In this document: positions 14,729 to 22,537 of the stretch, in pieces
Layout: every line of letters starts with the position of its first letter
Numbering within the stretch: position 1 is the stretch's first letter
Origin: Sulfurimonas hydrogeniphila
Lineage (GTDB): Bacteria > Campylobacterota > Campylobacteria > Campylobacterales > Sulfurimonadaceae
NCBI RefSeq assembly: GCF_009068765.1
Contig: NZ_CP035534.1
Span: 1,116,001 to 1,180,000, forward strand
Direction of reading: 5' to 3'
DNA length: 64,000 nucleotides
Translations under genes and position numbers: made by a program
Notes under the pieces: model-generated
Database searches by the model: none
What the model was told of the DNA's origin: nothing
What the model saw: only the letters and a program-made list of their open reading frames with translations

Positions 14729-15967
14729 TTAGGATAGTGATGCTTGAAATACCCTTTGTGGGTTATAGGCAACATTGTTTTTATATATAGCTAAAATGAT
14801 ATGTGCAAGCTTCCTTGCAACAATCACAACAGCTTCCTTTTTGGCTCTACCTTGAGAGACCTTGTCAAGAAAAAGCTTGTTGAGTTGCTCATTATGCCTA
14901 ATGGCAGCAATAGCGGCTTGATAGAGAGCTTTTTTAGCAAGCTTTGCACCTCTTTTTGCGATTGCACCGTAGGTGAGTTTATTACCTGATTGCTCTAGTG
15001 TAGGATAAAGACCTAAATAACCAATGAAGTGAGAATTATTTTTGAATCGCGCTAAGTCTCCACACTCACTAATAAGAGCAAAGATGGTTTTATCACTCAC
15101 ACCTGGTATGGTTCTAAGATTATCAATAATATTCATAATCTCTTGCTCTTCATTACTCTCAAGTTGCGGTGTTTGATTAAAAAGCTTTAACATCTCATTC
15201 TCAAGCTCTTTAAGCTCCTCTTGTAGAAGCTTAATCACTCGGATATGAGATTTAATAACATAAGCTCTCTCATCTACACCATTGCCTTGATAAACAGAGT
15301 GTTTGGCTAACTCTAAAAGCTTTGTAGCTTTTTCTTCATTGAAGTTATTGCCTTTGATACCCCGAAAGGTTTTTAGTATTCTCTCTACACTCGCATGATG
15401 ATAATGCTTTGCAGTTGGATACTTCTCTAAAAGTGCCAAGCCTGTCACATTAAAGGGATCTCTTATCACTTGTTCCATCTCTGGGAATACCACAGCTAAG
15501 AGTGTAGAGATTTGTCTTTTATGCTTTTTCATCTCTTCAAGTAGATTATTCTTATGTCTATAGAGTGATTTGATACTCTGATAAGTATCTTCACTTACAT
15601 AGGCTTTAGAGTATCTGCCTGATTTAATAAGAGCTGCTATCATTAAAGCATCAATGTTGTCATTTTTTACTTTCTTCATGCTGTCCATCTCTCTAAATCT
15701 ATTTGTTTGATAAGGATTGAGTAATAGTACATTAAATCCTTTTTCACTCAGATAAAGATAGAGATTTTCAAAGAAAATTCCAGTGGTTTCCATACCAATG
15801 GTAAAGGTTGATACTTCATCAATGGAGTTTAAAAGTAAAAGTAGCTCATTAAAGCCATTCTCATCATTGCTGAACTTAAGTGACTTCTTTATCACTTTAT
15901 CATCTTGATTAACCACACAGGCAACATGAAAACCTTTTGCTATATCTATACCTACATAATAGTGCAT
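14729..15967 (-). CDS. IS110-family DEDD recombinase/transposase
   Basis: 412 residues from the ATG at 15967, which has AAAGGA eight bases upstream; an in-frame start 24 codons earlier has no such site. The RuvC-like DEDD domain shows YVGIDIAKG, the Glu in GMETTGIF and KNDNIDALMIAAL. The C-terminal Tnp_20 domain contains IPGVSDKTIFALI and YLGLYPTLEQSGN with the probable serine nucleophile. It appears intact. Such recombinases are guided by a bridge RNA encoded in the element. Confidence 0.92.
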   Translation of the reverse strand: MHYYVGIDIAKGFHVACVVNQDDKVIKKSLKFSNDENGFNELLLLLNSIDEVSTFTIGMETTGIFFENLYLYLSEKGFNVLLLNPYQTNRFREMDSMKKVKNDNIDALMIAALIKSGRYSKAYVSEDTYQSIKSLYRHKNNLLEEMKKHKRQISTLLAVVFPEMEQVIRDPFNVTGLALLEKYPTAKHYHHASVERILKTFRGIKGNNFNEEKATKLLELAKHSVYQGNGVDERAYVIKSHIRVIKLLQEELKELENEMLKLFNQTPQLESNEEQEIMNIIDNLRTIPGVSDKTIFALISECGDLARFKNNSHFIGYLGLYPTLEQSGNKLTYGAIAKRGAKLAKKALYQAAIAAIRHNEQLNKLFLDKVSQGRAKKEAVVIVARKLAHIILAIYKNNVAYNPQRVFQASLS

Positions 15968-16150
15968 CTGTACATCCTTTCGTATGTTTAACTTTTTTCT
16001 TACAGCCTCGTAACGATAGAGGATTGAGATAGAACTCATCCTGGCATCCTATGGGTAAGTTACTCAGGTTAAACGCAGTATGCTTTCTTAGATAGTTGGC
16101 ATTACACCTCATAAGGAAAAATGACTGTCATTCAACTCTTTAACTGTAAG
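15968..16150 (-). ncRNA. Candidate bridge RNA region of the IS110 element
   Basis: About 180 non-coding bases upstream of the recombinase start, in the place where IS110-group elements encode their bridge RNA. The minus strand shows paired-looking stretches (GGATGCCAGGATGAG, CAATCCTCTATCGTTACGAGG). The assignment is by position and family knowledge; no structure search was run. The 3' flank (14600-14728) is the alternative place, as in the IS1111 subgroup. Confidence 0.4.
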
Positions 16151-16263
16151 TTGTTTTAGTATTTGACAAACATAACAACTTTATCAAAAACTAAAAAATA
16201 AATATCAAATCACTACTCCTTTGGATGTAATGATTTGATAAATTTATTATACGAGGATTAAAA

Positions 16264-17175
16264 TTGAAAAATAAATTTACTTTATTTATAAAAATATCTC
16301 TATACATATTTTTTATGTTTTCAAACGGATATGCAGGAAATAATCCAAACTTGGAGAACAATGAACCTGAAATTTTTAAAGCGATAGATTCAAAAGACTA
16401 TAAAAAACTTAATCAACTTTTGAAAAATGGTGTTAGCCCATGCATAAAAAAAATAACATATAAAAAGAAAGCCGTTCTACAAGAGTATGCTTTTGGTCAT
16501 GCTATCTCTTCAGGTGATACTGATGCGGTAAAACTTTTTTTACCATATGTTAAGAATATCACAAAACCATCTTGTCAATATTCTGAAATCTCATTATTTT
16601 ATGCAATAGTAAACGATGATACTAGAATGATTCAACTTTTAATAGACAATGGTGCAGATGTGAATATTCCAATAACTTTTAGTAGACATGAAACACCTAT
16701 TCAATACTCTCTAGTATTGCAAAAAATGAACTCTGCAAAAAAGCTCATTGAAAACGGTGCAATTATAAAAAAAGATATAGGCTTTCAATCACTACAATTT
16801 GCTATAAAAAATTTAAATATTGAAGTAGTGAAATTTTTGATTAACAATCAATATAATTTAAATTTTCAAAATAAAAATGGTAATACAATACTTCACTTGA
16901 TGGCAAAAGGCATTGTAGAAAAGAACTTAACAAGTATCCAAATATATATAAAAAGAAAAGAGTATGTAAAACGATTCCCGGATACTTATGTGAAGGCACA
17001 GGAACAAGTCAAAAGAATCAAAGAACATTTTTATAATTATCCAAAAATAGCTGAACTTCTTATACAAAGTGGAGTAGATATTAATATAAAAAATAATTAT
17101 GGTAAAACAGCACTAATGATTGCCAATGAGAACAACATAAAAATAATGATTGAAGTTTTAAAGAATGTAAAATAA
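16264..17175 (+). CDS. Exported ankyrin-repeat protein (cassette gene)
   Basis: 303 residues from a TTG with AGGA eight bases upstream. A signal peptide (KNKFTLFIKISLYIFFMFSNGYAG) is followed by ankyrin repeats: DSKDYKKLNQLLKNGVSP, DTRMIQLLIDNGADVNIP, NLNIEVVKFLINNQYNLNFQ and KIAELLIQSGVDINIKN. Such proteins mediate protein-protein contacts in the periplasm. A basic insert splits the last repeats (about 215-260). The IS110 element lies directly upstream, so its own cassette start is lost or hidden. Confidence 0.78.
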   Translation: MKNKFTLFIKISLYIFFMFSNGYAGNNPNLENNEPEIFKAIDSKDYKKLNQLLKNGVSPCIKKITYKKKAVLQEYAFGHAISSGDTDAVKLFLPYVKNITKPSCQYSEISLFYAIVNDDTRMIQLLIDNGADVNIPITFSRHETPIQYSLVLQKMNSAKKLIENGAIIKKDIGFQSLQFAIKNLNIEVVKFLINNQYNLNFQNKNGNTILHLMAKGIVEKNLTSIQIYIKRKEYVKRFPDTYVKAQEQVKRIKEHFYNYPKIAELLIQSGVDINIKNNYGKTALMIANENNIKIMIEVLKNVK

Positions 17176-17189
17176 TAAATACATAAAAT

Positions 17190-17257
17190 GTCTAACAAAA
17201 CAGAGTAACCAATAAATTACCTAGCGGAAATTTATCGGCTATCTTTGACCGTTATCC
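17190..17257 (+). repeat. attC 11 (short CCAATAAA family)
   Basis: AAC at 17194, GTT at 17251, stem CCAATAAATTACC/GGAAATTTATCGG. Confidence 0.9.
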
Positions 17258-17401
17258 GCTCACTGCGTGACCGGATAACGGGGGCGCGGGTTGAACACCC
17301 GCTAGTCATCTGTCGCACAGCGCCAGATAACAAGCGGGAGGAATGAGCAACAACATCAGAAAATAAATTTTCAGATGTCGCCGTCATTCACCCGCGCCCC
17401 C
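17251..17401 (+). other. ORF-less GC-rich cassette, copy 4, diverged
   Basis: 151 bp with the same plan as copies 1 and 2 but many differences, several of them compensatory. The first hairpin is GTTATCCG...CGGATAAC instead of GTTGCCTCGG...CCGAGGCAAC. A second is GTCATCTG...CAGATAAC instead of GTTACCCG...AGGCAAC. The inner one is ACATCAGAAAAT/ATTTTCAGATGT instead of CACAT.../...ATGTG. The outer stem is unchanged. It accounts for most of the 316-base gap between the ankyrin gene and the next small gene. Confidence 0.72.
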
Positions 17402-17408
17402 GTTATGT
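17273..17408 (+). repeat. attC 12 (GC-rich family)
   Basis: AAC at 17277, GTT at 17402; outer stem identical to attC 1 and 4. Confidence 0.75.
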
Positions 17409-17491
17409 GTCAACAGAAGCACCTTGCTTAGAGTTAAACACCAAGAAAAAAAGATTAGACAAAGCTAATCAACAAATATAAAGGTAGAACA

Positions 17492-17716
17492 ATGAAGAAT
17501 AATATTTCAATTGAGAATATAAAAAATTTATTAATAGAATACAATAGTGTATCCACTGCAGAAGCAGATAAAGAAGTTACAGAAAAATTGATAGAAAAGC
17601 TTATGAGTGATAGTATTTTTCTCGATTTACTTGAAGAGAATTGGAAAAATGAAATTGAAAAAAATCAGCAACTAAGTGTTTATATATATGATAAATTTAT
17701 ATTTAAGTTATCTTGA
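17492..17716 (+). CDS. Small acidic cassette protein, 74 residues
   Basis: ATG behind AAAGGTAG. A short helical protein with many acidic and hydrophobic residues (EADKEVTEKLIEKLMSDSIF, LLEENWKNEIEKNQQ). No domain recognised. Its cassette shares its first 35 bases with cassette 2 at 9585. Confidence 0.55.
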   Translation: MKNNISIENIKNLLIEYNSVSTAEADKEVTEKLIEKLMSDSIFLDLLEENWKNEIEKNQQLSVYIYDKFIFKLS

Positions 17717-17733
17717 CCATAAAGAACAAAGCC

Positions 17734-17870
17734 ACATAACAAATCGTAGCAACAAAAATATGTTACCACAGCCGATTTTTAACTTTAAAAACTATAGAGA
17801 TTTAGATATCATTGTAGAACTTTAAAGAGTTCAAAAAGAGGTAACATATTTTTGTACTCAACCGTTAGAT
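17734..17870 (+). repeat. attC 13 (long AT-rich family)
   Basis: AAC at 17738, GTT at 17864; closely related to attC 6. Confidence 0.88.
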
Positions 17871-17886
17871 AAAATTAGGAACATTT

Positions 17887-19059
17887 ATGAACATAGCATT
17901 TCTTTTTAATTCAGATCATCCAATGTTTAATGGTTTTTACGGATTGCCTATATTAAAAACTATTATCAAAACTAATGTTTTTCAAAATACAAATAGAAAT
18001 ATAAAAATATCTGAAGGGGATATATTAACATTTTCTGCTATTGCACAAAGCCAAAACAATACTTATGAAGCTTTTTATAAATTGAATGAAAAAGTATATA
18101 CTCCACACAAGTTTAATAAGTTGATTCAACCAAAATTACAAATTGTTTCCAAGAATGCAACTATACATTGTATATATATAAAAAACATCCTAAAAAATAC
18201 AGCATTAGCATTACATGAAAAGTTAATTTGTTATGAACCATATTTAGGTGCGATGGATATTGATTTTAATAATAAATTGCATGCAAGATTTTTTGAATAT
18301 TCATTAGTAACAAAATATAGAATATTTAATAAGCAATGTTCCATATTTTATTCTATGGGAGAGTTTGAAGAAATTGGAGGAGAAGAAGCATTTCAATCGG
18401 AAAAAGAAATTTTCAGTAAAAATGGGTTTAATGTTATTTTTGAAGATACTGGTGCGATTAATACTATTTTTGATAAATTTTATGCTAATTATTCTCATCT
18501 TTTAAGGATTCAAGACTTTAAAAATATATTTTTAAAACTACCAAACATAGATGATGATATTTTGGATAATATTATAATTTCTTTAGAAGAACTTCATCCA
18601 AAACTTTTTAATTCATTTGCCTCTATGGCTAAAACATTTGATAGAATAGAAACTGAAGAAGACATAGCACAATGTTCTATTTCTGGAAGAAGATTTTTAG
18701 AACAACTTTCTTATTATCTTTTCCCACCAAGACAAGGACTTCATCATAATAGAAAAGTTGGAAAATCAGAATATAAAAATAGGTTGTGGGCTTATATAAG
18801 TGATACAGTAACTAGTAATAACCTAGATAATAATTTAATTAATGAAATAGGAAAACAACTAGATAAAATAATTGATCAATTTAATAAAGGTCTCCATGGT
18901 AAACTTGATATAGAAAAAATAACTCTGTTAATAGAAAATTTATTAAACTTTGTAATTAATTTAGTAACACTTTCTCCAAATGATATAAGGAAACCATATT
19001 TAGCATATCAAGAAGAGATTGAAACATTTATGGACAAAATTAAATCAAGATATATCTAA
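17887..19059 (+). CDS. Cassette protein of unknown function, 390 residues
   Basis: The largest cassette gene. AGGAACATTT precedes the ATG. The first two thirds are mixed alpha/beta with FNSDHPMFNGFYGLPIL at the start. The last third is helical, with GRRFLEQLSYYLFPPRQG and FNKGLHGKLDIEKITLLIEN; the last resembles the end of HEPN-type domains, but the usual arginine is an asparagine. TAA shared with attC R''. Function unknown; a defence or nucleotide-related role is possible from the company it keeps. Confidence 0.65.
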   Translation: MNIAFLFNSDHPMFNGFYGLPILKTIIKTNVFQNTNRNIKISEGDILTFSAIAQSQNNTYEAFYKLNEKVYTPHKFNKLIQPKLQIVSKNATIHCIYIKNILKNTALALHEKLICYEPYLGAMDIDFNNKLHARFFEYSLVTKYRIFNKQCSIFYSMGEFEEIGGEEAFQSEKEIFSKNGFNVIFEDTGAINTIFDKFYANYSHLLRIQDFKNIFLKLPNIDDDILDNIIISLEELHPKLFNSFASMAKTFDRIETEEDIAQCSISGRRFLEQLSYYLFPPRQGLHHNRKVGKSEYKNRLWAYISDTVTSNNLDNNLINEIGKQLDKIIDQFNKGLHGKLDIEKITLLIENLLNFVINLVTLSPNDIRKPYLAYQEEIETFMDKIKSRYI

Positions 19060-19189
19060 CAAAACTTTGGAGAGAAATAAGTTACCCAGCGACTTTTTTA
19101 GAAATAAAAAACTAAAATTAGATAAAATACATTAAAGACTAAAAAAATTTGACTGAGGGGTAACTTATTTCTCAAGTCAGTCGTTATCA
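19054..19189 (+). repeat. attC 14 (long AAATAAGTTACC family)
   Basis: AAC at 19058, GTT at 19183, arms GAGAAATAAGTTACC/GGTAACTTATTTCTC. Confidence 0.88.
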
Positions 19190-19212
19190 GCCCATATTAT
19201 TGAAGGAAAAAA

Positions 19213-20184
19213 ATGACCATTAAAGAAGCAATTTTAAAAAGTTTAGAAGATTTGCAACAACCATCCAACAATAAAGATGTTTATAAAAATATTTTATCTA
19301 AAAAATATTATGACTTTAAAACTGCAAAAACACCAGAGGCTACAATATCAGCTTTACTGGGTAATTTCATTAGAAAAAATGATTCAAGAGTGAGACGAAC
19401 CAAAGCAAGAAATGGTACATATTTTTATTATTTATCAAAAAATGAACAAAACTTGGTTGATAATCCAACAGAAGATACTTTTAAAGAAGAGCATAAGGCT
19501 AAAAAAGTTTATCAAGAACGAGATTTGCATAAATTACTGAGTAGTTATTTAAAAAATAAAAATATATATTCTAAGACAATTCTTCACGAAGAATCTAAAA
19601 ATAGTAAAGATGATCATCAGAAATGGATACATCCCGATATGATAGGTATTGAATTTTTAAATTTAACTTCTAAAGTCAATAAAGCTTTTATGAAGATATT
19701 AAATAAAGCAGACACATTCAAAATTACTTCATATGAAATTAAAAGGGAAATCAACACAGATTATGAACTGAAAAAATGTTATTTTCAAGCAGTTTCAAAT
19801 TCAAGTTGGGCGAACTATGGATATTTAGTTGCATTTGAAATAAGCGACAGGCTAAAAGATGAAATAGAACGATTGAATCAATCTTTTGGTATAGGTATTA
19901 TTGAGTTAAAATCTAATCCCTATGAAAGTAAAATATTATTTCAATCAAAGTTTAAAGAGTTGGACTTTAAAACTATAGATAAGCTCTGTCGAGTTAATAA
20001 AAAATATGAAAATTTTATAGAACTGACAGAAAAAGCACTTGCAGTTGAAGAAAGATATTACAAATCAATAGAAAAAGAATTAAATGATTTTTGTGATGAT
20101 TATTTTGAAAATGATACTGAAATTGAAGATTATTGTATAAAAAAGAACATACCGACCGAAGAAACTGATAACAAAACAGAGTAG
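19213..20184 (+). CDS. HARE-HTH protein with PD-(D/E)XK nuclease-like domain (cassette gene)
   Basis: 323 residues. Residues 1-75 form a HARE-HTH domain (MTIKEAILKSLEDLQQPSNN, ISALLGNFIRKNDSRVRR, GTYFYYLSK), found next to restriction enzymes. The centre reads WIHPDMIGIEF, then SYEIKREI and CYFQAVSNSSWANYGYLVA, which fits the D...E-x-K core of a restriction-type nuclease (COG2958-like). The reading frame runs 15 bases into the attC and stops at a TAG there. Probably acts on DNA, perhaps modified or foreign DNA; substrate unknown. Confidence 0.72.
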   Translation: MTIKEAILKSLEDLQQPSNNKDVYKNILSKKYYDFKTAKTPEATISALLGNFIRKNDSRVRRTKARNGTYFYYLSKNEQNLVDNPTEDTFKEEHKAKKVYQERDLHKLLSSYLKNKNIYSKTILHEESKNSKDDHQKWIHPDMIGIEFLNLTSKVNKAFMKILNKADTFKITSYEIKREINTDYELKKCYFQAVSNSSWANYGYLVAFEISDRLKDEIERLNQSFGIGIIELKSNPYESKILFQSKFKELDFKTIDKLCRVNKKYENFIELTEKALAVEERYYKSIEKELNDFCDDYFENDTEIEDYCIKKNIPTEETDNKTE

Positions 20185-20233
20185 CCAATAAGTAGCCTAG
20201 CGGCGACTTATTGGCTATCTTTAACCGTTATAT
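20166..20233 (+). repeat. attC 15 (short CCAATAAG family)
   Basis: AAC at 20170, GTT at 20227, stem CCAATAAGTAGCC/GGCGACTTATTGG. Compared with attC 7 both arms changed together. Confidence 0.9.
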
Positions 20234-20251
20234 GCACAGCAAAGAGGGAAA

Positions 20252-20497
20252 ATGAAAAAAGAATATAAGATAATTTTTGATATGCCAAAAGCATATAAGT
20301 CGCGTGAAGTTTTGAACAAACTACCATCACCAATTAGTAGTCAAATGACAGAAATATATAACTATTCTGTAGAAAATTATGGATTTTATTTATTGGACAA
20401 TCAAGTTGACCAAAAGACTGTTGGAAAAGCAATGAAAATCTTTATTGATGAAGCTTTAAAGTATTCAAAAAACATAGAAGTAGTAGAACTGACATAA
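20252..20497 (+). CDS. Small cassette protein, 81 residues
   Basis: GAGGGAAA precedes the ATG. The sequence mixes short strands and two helices (SSQMTEIYNYSVENYGFYLL, VGKAMKIFIDEALKYSKN). Not recognised, single gene in its cassette. Confidence 0.58.
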   Translation: MKKEYKIIFDMPKAYKSREVLNKLPSPISSQMTEIYNYSVENYGFYLLDNQVDQKTVGKAMKIFIDEALKYSKNIEVVELT

Positions 20498-20499
20498 AC

Positions 20500-20569
20500 A
20501 TATAACAAGTACTAGGAGAGAAATACGAACCCTAGCGGGGATTCGTATTTCTCAAGAGAGTCGTTATAC
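20500..20569 (+). repeat. attC 16 (short GAGAAATA family)
   Basis: AAC at 20504, GTT at 20563, almost the same as attC 3. Confidence 0.88.
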
Positions 20570-20592
20570 TAAAAAAGAAGATATGTTATAAT
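20564..20592 (+). promoter_or_regulatory. Promoter of the first toxin-antitoxin cassette
   Basis: Extended -10 TGTTATAAT (TATAAT at 20587-20592) with a weak -35 TTATAC at 20564. The -35 overlaps the attC core, so the cassette carries a promoter from its first base. Confidence 0.6.
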
Positions 20593-20613
20593 ACAAACAA
20601 AAAAGGAGAGTAC

Positions 20614-20802
20614 ATGGTAGCCGTAAAACAAGAAGCACAAGAGATGATTCAAAATCTTCCTGACAACTGTACTTATGAAGATATTCAGTATCACCTTTAT
20701 GTTGTAGAAAAAATTAAAAATGGCATTAGTCGTGCTGAGAATGGTGAAGTTTCATCGCATCAAGATGCAAAACAAAGAATGGATAAATGGCTTTCACACT
20801 AG
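20614..20802 (+). CDS. Antitoxin of a ParE/RelE-type pair
   Basis: 62 residues behind AAGGAG. The sequence (VKQEAQEMIQNLPDNCTYED, SRAENGEVSSHQDAKQRMDK) matches the small antitoxins of the addiction-module family found with RelE/ParE toxins. The toxin start lies inside its 3' end (16-base overlap), the usual antitoxin-first order. Confidence 0.8.
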   Translation: MVAVKQEAQEMIQNLPDNCTYEDIQYHLYVVEKIKNGISRAENGEVSSHQDAKQRMDKWLSH

Positions 20803-21107
20803 AGTGGTCAGAAGAAGCTCTTGAGGATATTGAGTCAATTGCAACTTACATAGAAAAAGATTCCCCAACCTATGCTAAATCTGTAGTTTCAAAGTTTTTT
20901 GAAAAAGCAGAGATATTACAAGGATTTTCAGAACTAGGGCGAAAAGTTCCTGAATTTAATGACACAAAAATTCGAGAAATTTTTGTTTATAGTTATAGAC
21001 TTATCTATAAATTGAATGGAGATAGTATTTTGTTTGTGGCAGTAGTTCATGGAAAAAGACTTCTTGAAAATCATCAACAAAGTATAACAAAACAGAGTAG
21101 CCAATAA
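20787..21107 (+). CDS. RelE/ParE-family toxin
   Basis: 106 residues: LEWSEEALEDIESIATYIEKD, the ELGRKVPEFNDTKIREIF stretch and SYRLIYKLNGD are the ParE/RelE fold markers. Depending on subgroup it would block gyrase or cut mRNA at ribosomes. The C-terminus runs into the attC and ends at a TAA beyond the R'' box, adding about seven residues (TKQSSQ). Confidence 0.85.
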   Translation: MAFTLEWSEEALEDIESIATYIEKDSPTYAKSVVSKFFEKAEILQGFSELGRKVPEFNDTKIREIFVYSYRLIYKLNGDSILFVAVVHGKRLLENHQQSITKQSSQ

Positions 21108-21148
21108 ATACCTAGCGGAAATTTATCGGCTATCTTCGACCGTTAGCA
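21082..21148 (+). repeat. attC 17 (short CCAATAAA family)
   Basis: AAC at 21086, GTT at 21142. Confidence 0.9.
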
Positions 21149-21197
21149 TCCTCAAAAATTTCATCTTACATAATTTAAGTTCTATAAATGGGAACTA

Positions 21198-21206
21198 TGT
21201 TATAAT
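21198..21206 (+). promoter_or_regulatory. Extended -10 directly before higB
   Basis: TGTTATAAT with TATAAT at 21201-21206. The expected start of transcription, about seven bases on, falls on the ATG at 21213, which suggests a leaderless mRNA. Confidence 0.6.
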
Positions 21207-21212
21207 TCGTCT

Positions 21213-21512
21213 ATGAGAATAATTTCAAAGAAAAAACTAAAAGATTTTTACGAGCAGCCAAAATACACAGATTCTAAAAATCCTTTAGAAGCTTGGCATA
21301 AAGAAGTTCTAAAACTTGATTGGAATAATCCAAATGAAGTAAAAGAGATGTATCGAAGTGCTAGTATTATTGGAAATGAAAAAGTTGTTTTCAATATTGC
21401 TGGAAATAAGTATAGATTGATAGTTTCAATAAACTATTATGCAAAAATTGTTTTTGTAAAATTTATTGGAACACATAAACAATACGATAAAGTTAATATG
21501 GAGGATTTATAA
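21213..21512 (+). CDS. higB: HigB-type toxin
   Basis: 99 residues with the HigB pattern: MRIISKKKLKDFYEQ, EAWHKEVLKLDWNNP, YRSASIIGNEKVVFNIAGNK, YRLIVSINYYAKIVFVKFIG and THKQYD. HigB is a ribosome-dependent mRNA endonuclease. Toxin-first order is usual for higBA. No ribosome binding site is present, in line with the promoter touching the start codon. Confidence 0.9.
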   Translation: MRIISKKKLKDFYEQPKYTDSKNPLEAWHKEVLKLDWNNPNEVKEMYRSASIIGNEKVVFNIAGNKYRLIVSINYYAKIVFVKFIGTHKQYDKVNMEDL

Positions 21513-21513
21513 A

Positions 21514-21885
21514 ATGAATATTAAACCAATCAAAAATGAGCAAAACTATAATGAAGCACTGCAAAGAATTGAAAATTTAATGAGTGCCAAACCAAATACA
21601 CCAGAGATGGATGAACTAGAAGTCTTAACAACTTTAGTAGAGGCTTATGAAGAAAAACACTATAAAATCGAAGCACCTGACCCAATAGAAGCTATTAAGT
21701 TTAGAATGGAGCAAGAAGGCTTAAAACAAAAAGACTTAGTTTCTATTGTTGGAAGTAAATCTAGAGTATCTGAAATTTTAAATAAAAAAAGAAAACTCAC
21801 TATTGAGATGATAAGAAATTTACATAAGCAGTTGCACATACCAGTAGAAAGTCTTTTTTTAGACTACAAGACTAACTGTGCTTAA
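21514..21885 (+). CDS. higA: HigA-type antitoxin with XRE helix-turn-helix
   Basis: 123 residues from ATG 21514, 10 bases after GGAGG and right behind the higB stop. The N-terminus is typical of this HigA class (IKNEQNYNEALQRIENLM, DELEVLTTLVEAYEEKHY). The HTH is MEQEGLKQKDLVSIVGSKSR with VSEILNKKRKLT. It neutralises HigB and should repress the operon. Confidence 0.9.
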   Translation: MNIKPIKNEQNYNEALQRIENLMSAKPNTPEMDELEVLTTLVEAYEEKHYKIEAPDPIEAIKFRMEQEGLKQKDLVSIVGSKSRVSEILNKKRKLTIEMIRNLHKQLHIPVESLFLDYKTNCA

Positions 21886-21886
21886 A

Positions 21887-21940
21887 TGCTAACAAAACAA
21901 AGCTGAGTCCTAAACGTGCCACTCAGCTTCGCCGTTAACT
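21887..21940 (+). repeat. attC 18 (minimal, GCTGAGT stem)
   Basis: AAC at 21891, GTT at 21934. Only 46 bases between cores: AAGCTGAGTcctaaacgtgccACTCAGCTT. The smallest attC in the array. Confidence 0.85.
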
Positions 21941-21972
21941 CTCCACAAAAACTTTCAAGACTTGACAAACAT

Positions 21973-21980
21973 GGTATAAT
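21973..21980 (+). promoter_or_regulatory. Promoter of the brnTA cassette
   Basis: TGGTATAAT, an extended -10, at 21972-21980; the nearby TTGACA at 21962 is too close to act as its -35. Confidence 0.5.
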
Positions 21981-22023
21981 TAAAGTATACTTTTTATACT
22001 TAAAATACAAAAAAAGGATTTAT

Positions 22024-22296
22024 GTGAAATTTGAGTATGATGATACGAAAAGTCAAATCAATAAAGAGAAACATGGCATAGATTTTGTAGAAGCTCAAAA
22101 GCTTTGGCAAGATGAGGATGCACTTGTTGTTCCTGCTAACATTGTTGATAATGAAATTCGCTATGCACTCATCTCAAAAATACTCACAAAATGTTTTGTT
22201 GTAATATTTACTATAAGAGAAGACACAAATAGAATTATTAGTGTTCGAAGATGTAGGAAAAATGAGGAGAAGAATTATGAAAACAATAACTGCTAA
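22024..22296 (+). CDS. brnT: BrnT-type toxin
   Basis: 90 residues from GTG 22024 behind AAAGGA; the open frame extends upstream but only through the attC. Family markers: FEYDDTKSQINKEKHGIDF, EAQKLWQDEDALV and IFTIREDTNRIISVRRC. BrnT is a RelE-fold ribonuclease that stops translation. The antitoxin start lies within its last codons. Confidence 0.9.
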   Translation: MKFEYDDTKSQINKEKHGIDFVEAQKLWQDEDALVVPANIVDNEIRYALISKILTKCFVVIFTIREDTNRIISVRRCRKNEEKNYENNNC

Positions 22297-22537
22297 AGAG
22301 TTTGATGAGAAGTTTGATAATGGTGAAGACATAAGTGAATATCTTGATTTTTCACAAGCTACCAGACCTAATGCTCTTAAAACAGATACAAAAAAAGTTA
22401 ATGTAGATTTCCCACAATGGGTTATAGACTCTTTAGACAAAGAAGCAAAAAAGATAGGTGTAACTAGACAGTCTATCATTAAAGTTTGGATTGCTGAAAG
22501 GCTTAAAGAAGAAACTAGGCACTTACAAGTAAGTTAA
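22277..22537 (+). CDS. brnA: BrnA-type antitoxin
   Basis: 86 residues from ATG 22277, behind GAGGAG and overlapping brnT by 20 bases. The C-terminal ribbon-helix-helix is KVNVDFPQWVIDSLDKEAKK and IGVTRQSIIKVWIAERL. The stop TAA belongs to the attC R'' box. Confidence 0.9.
   Translation: MKTITAKEFDEKFDNGEDISEYLDFSQATRPNALKTDTKKVNVDFPQWVIDSLDKEAKKIGVTRQSIIKVWIAERLKEETRHLQVS

Larger units (their letters stand above)
14600..16230 (-). mobile_element. IS110-family insertion sequence (ends approximate)
   Basis: One transposase gene flanked by about 130 bases on its 3' side and about 260 on its 5' side. IS110 elements have no terminal inverted repeats, so the ends cannot be read off directly. It lies in a cassette between attC 10 and attC 11 and appears to have removed or hidden one attC, since the flanks hold an unrelated opposite-strand frame and the ankyrin gene. 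Confidence 0.6.

Noticed and set aside
21962-21980. TTGACA at 21962 as the -35 of the brnTA promoter
   Set aside because: Only seven bases separate it from TATAAT; the promoter is better explained by its extended -10.
21916-22023. Longer BrnT with 36 extra N-terminal residues
   Set aside because: The extra part lies in attC 18 and the promoter; GTG 22024 has AAAGGA and matches the usual BrnT start.
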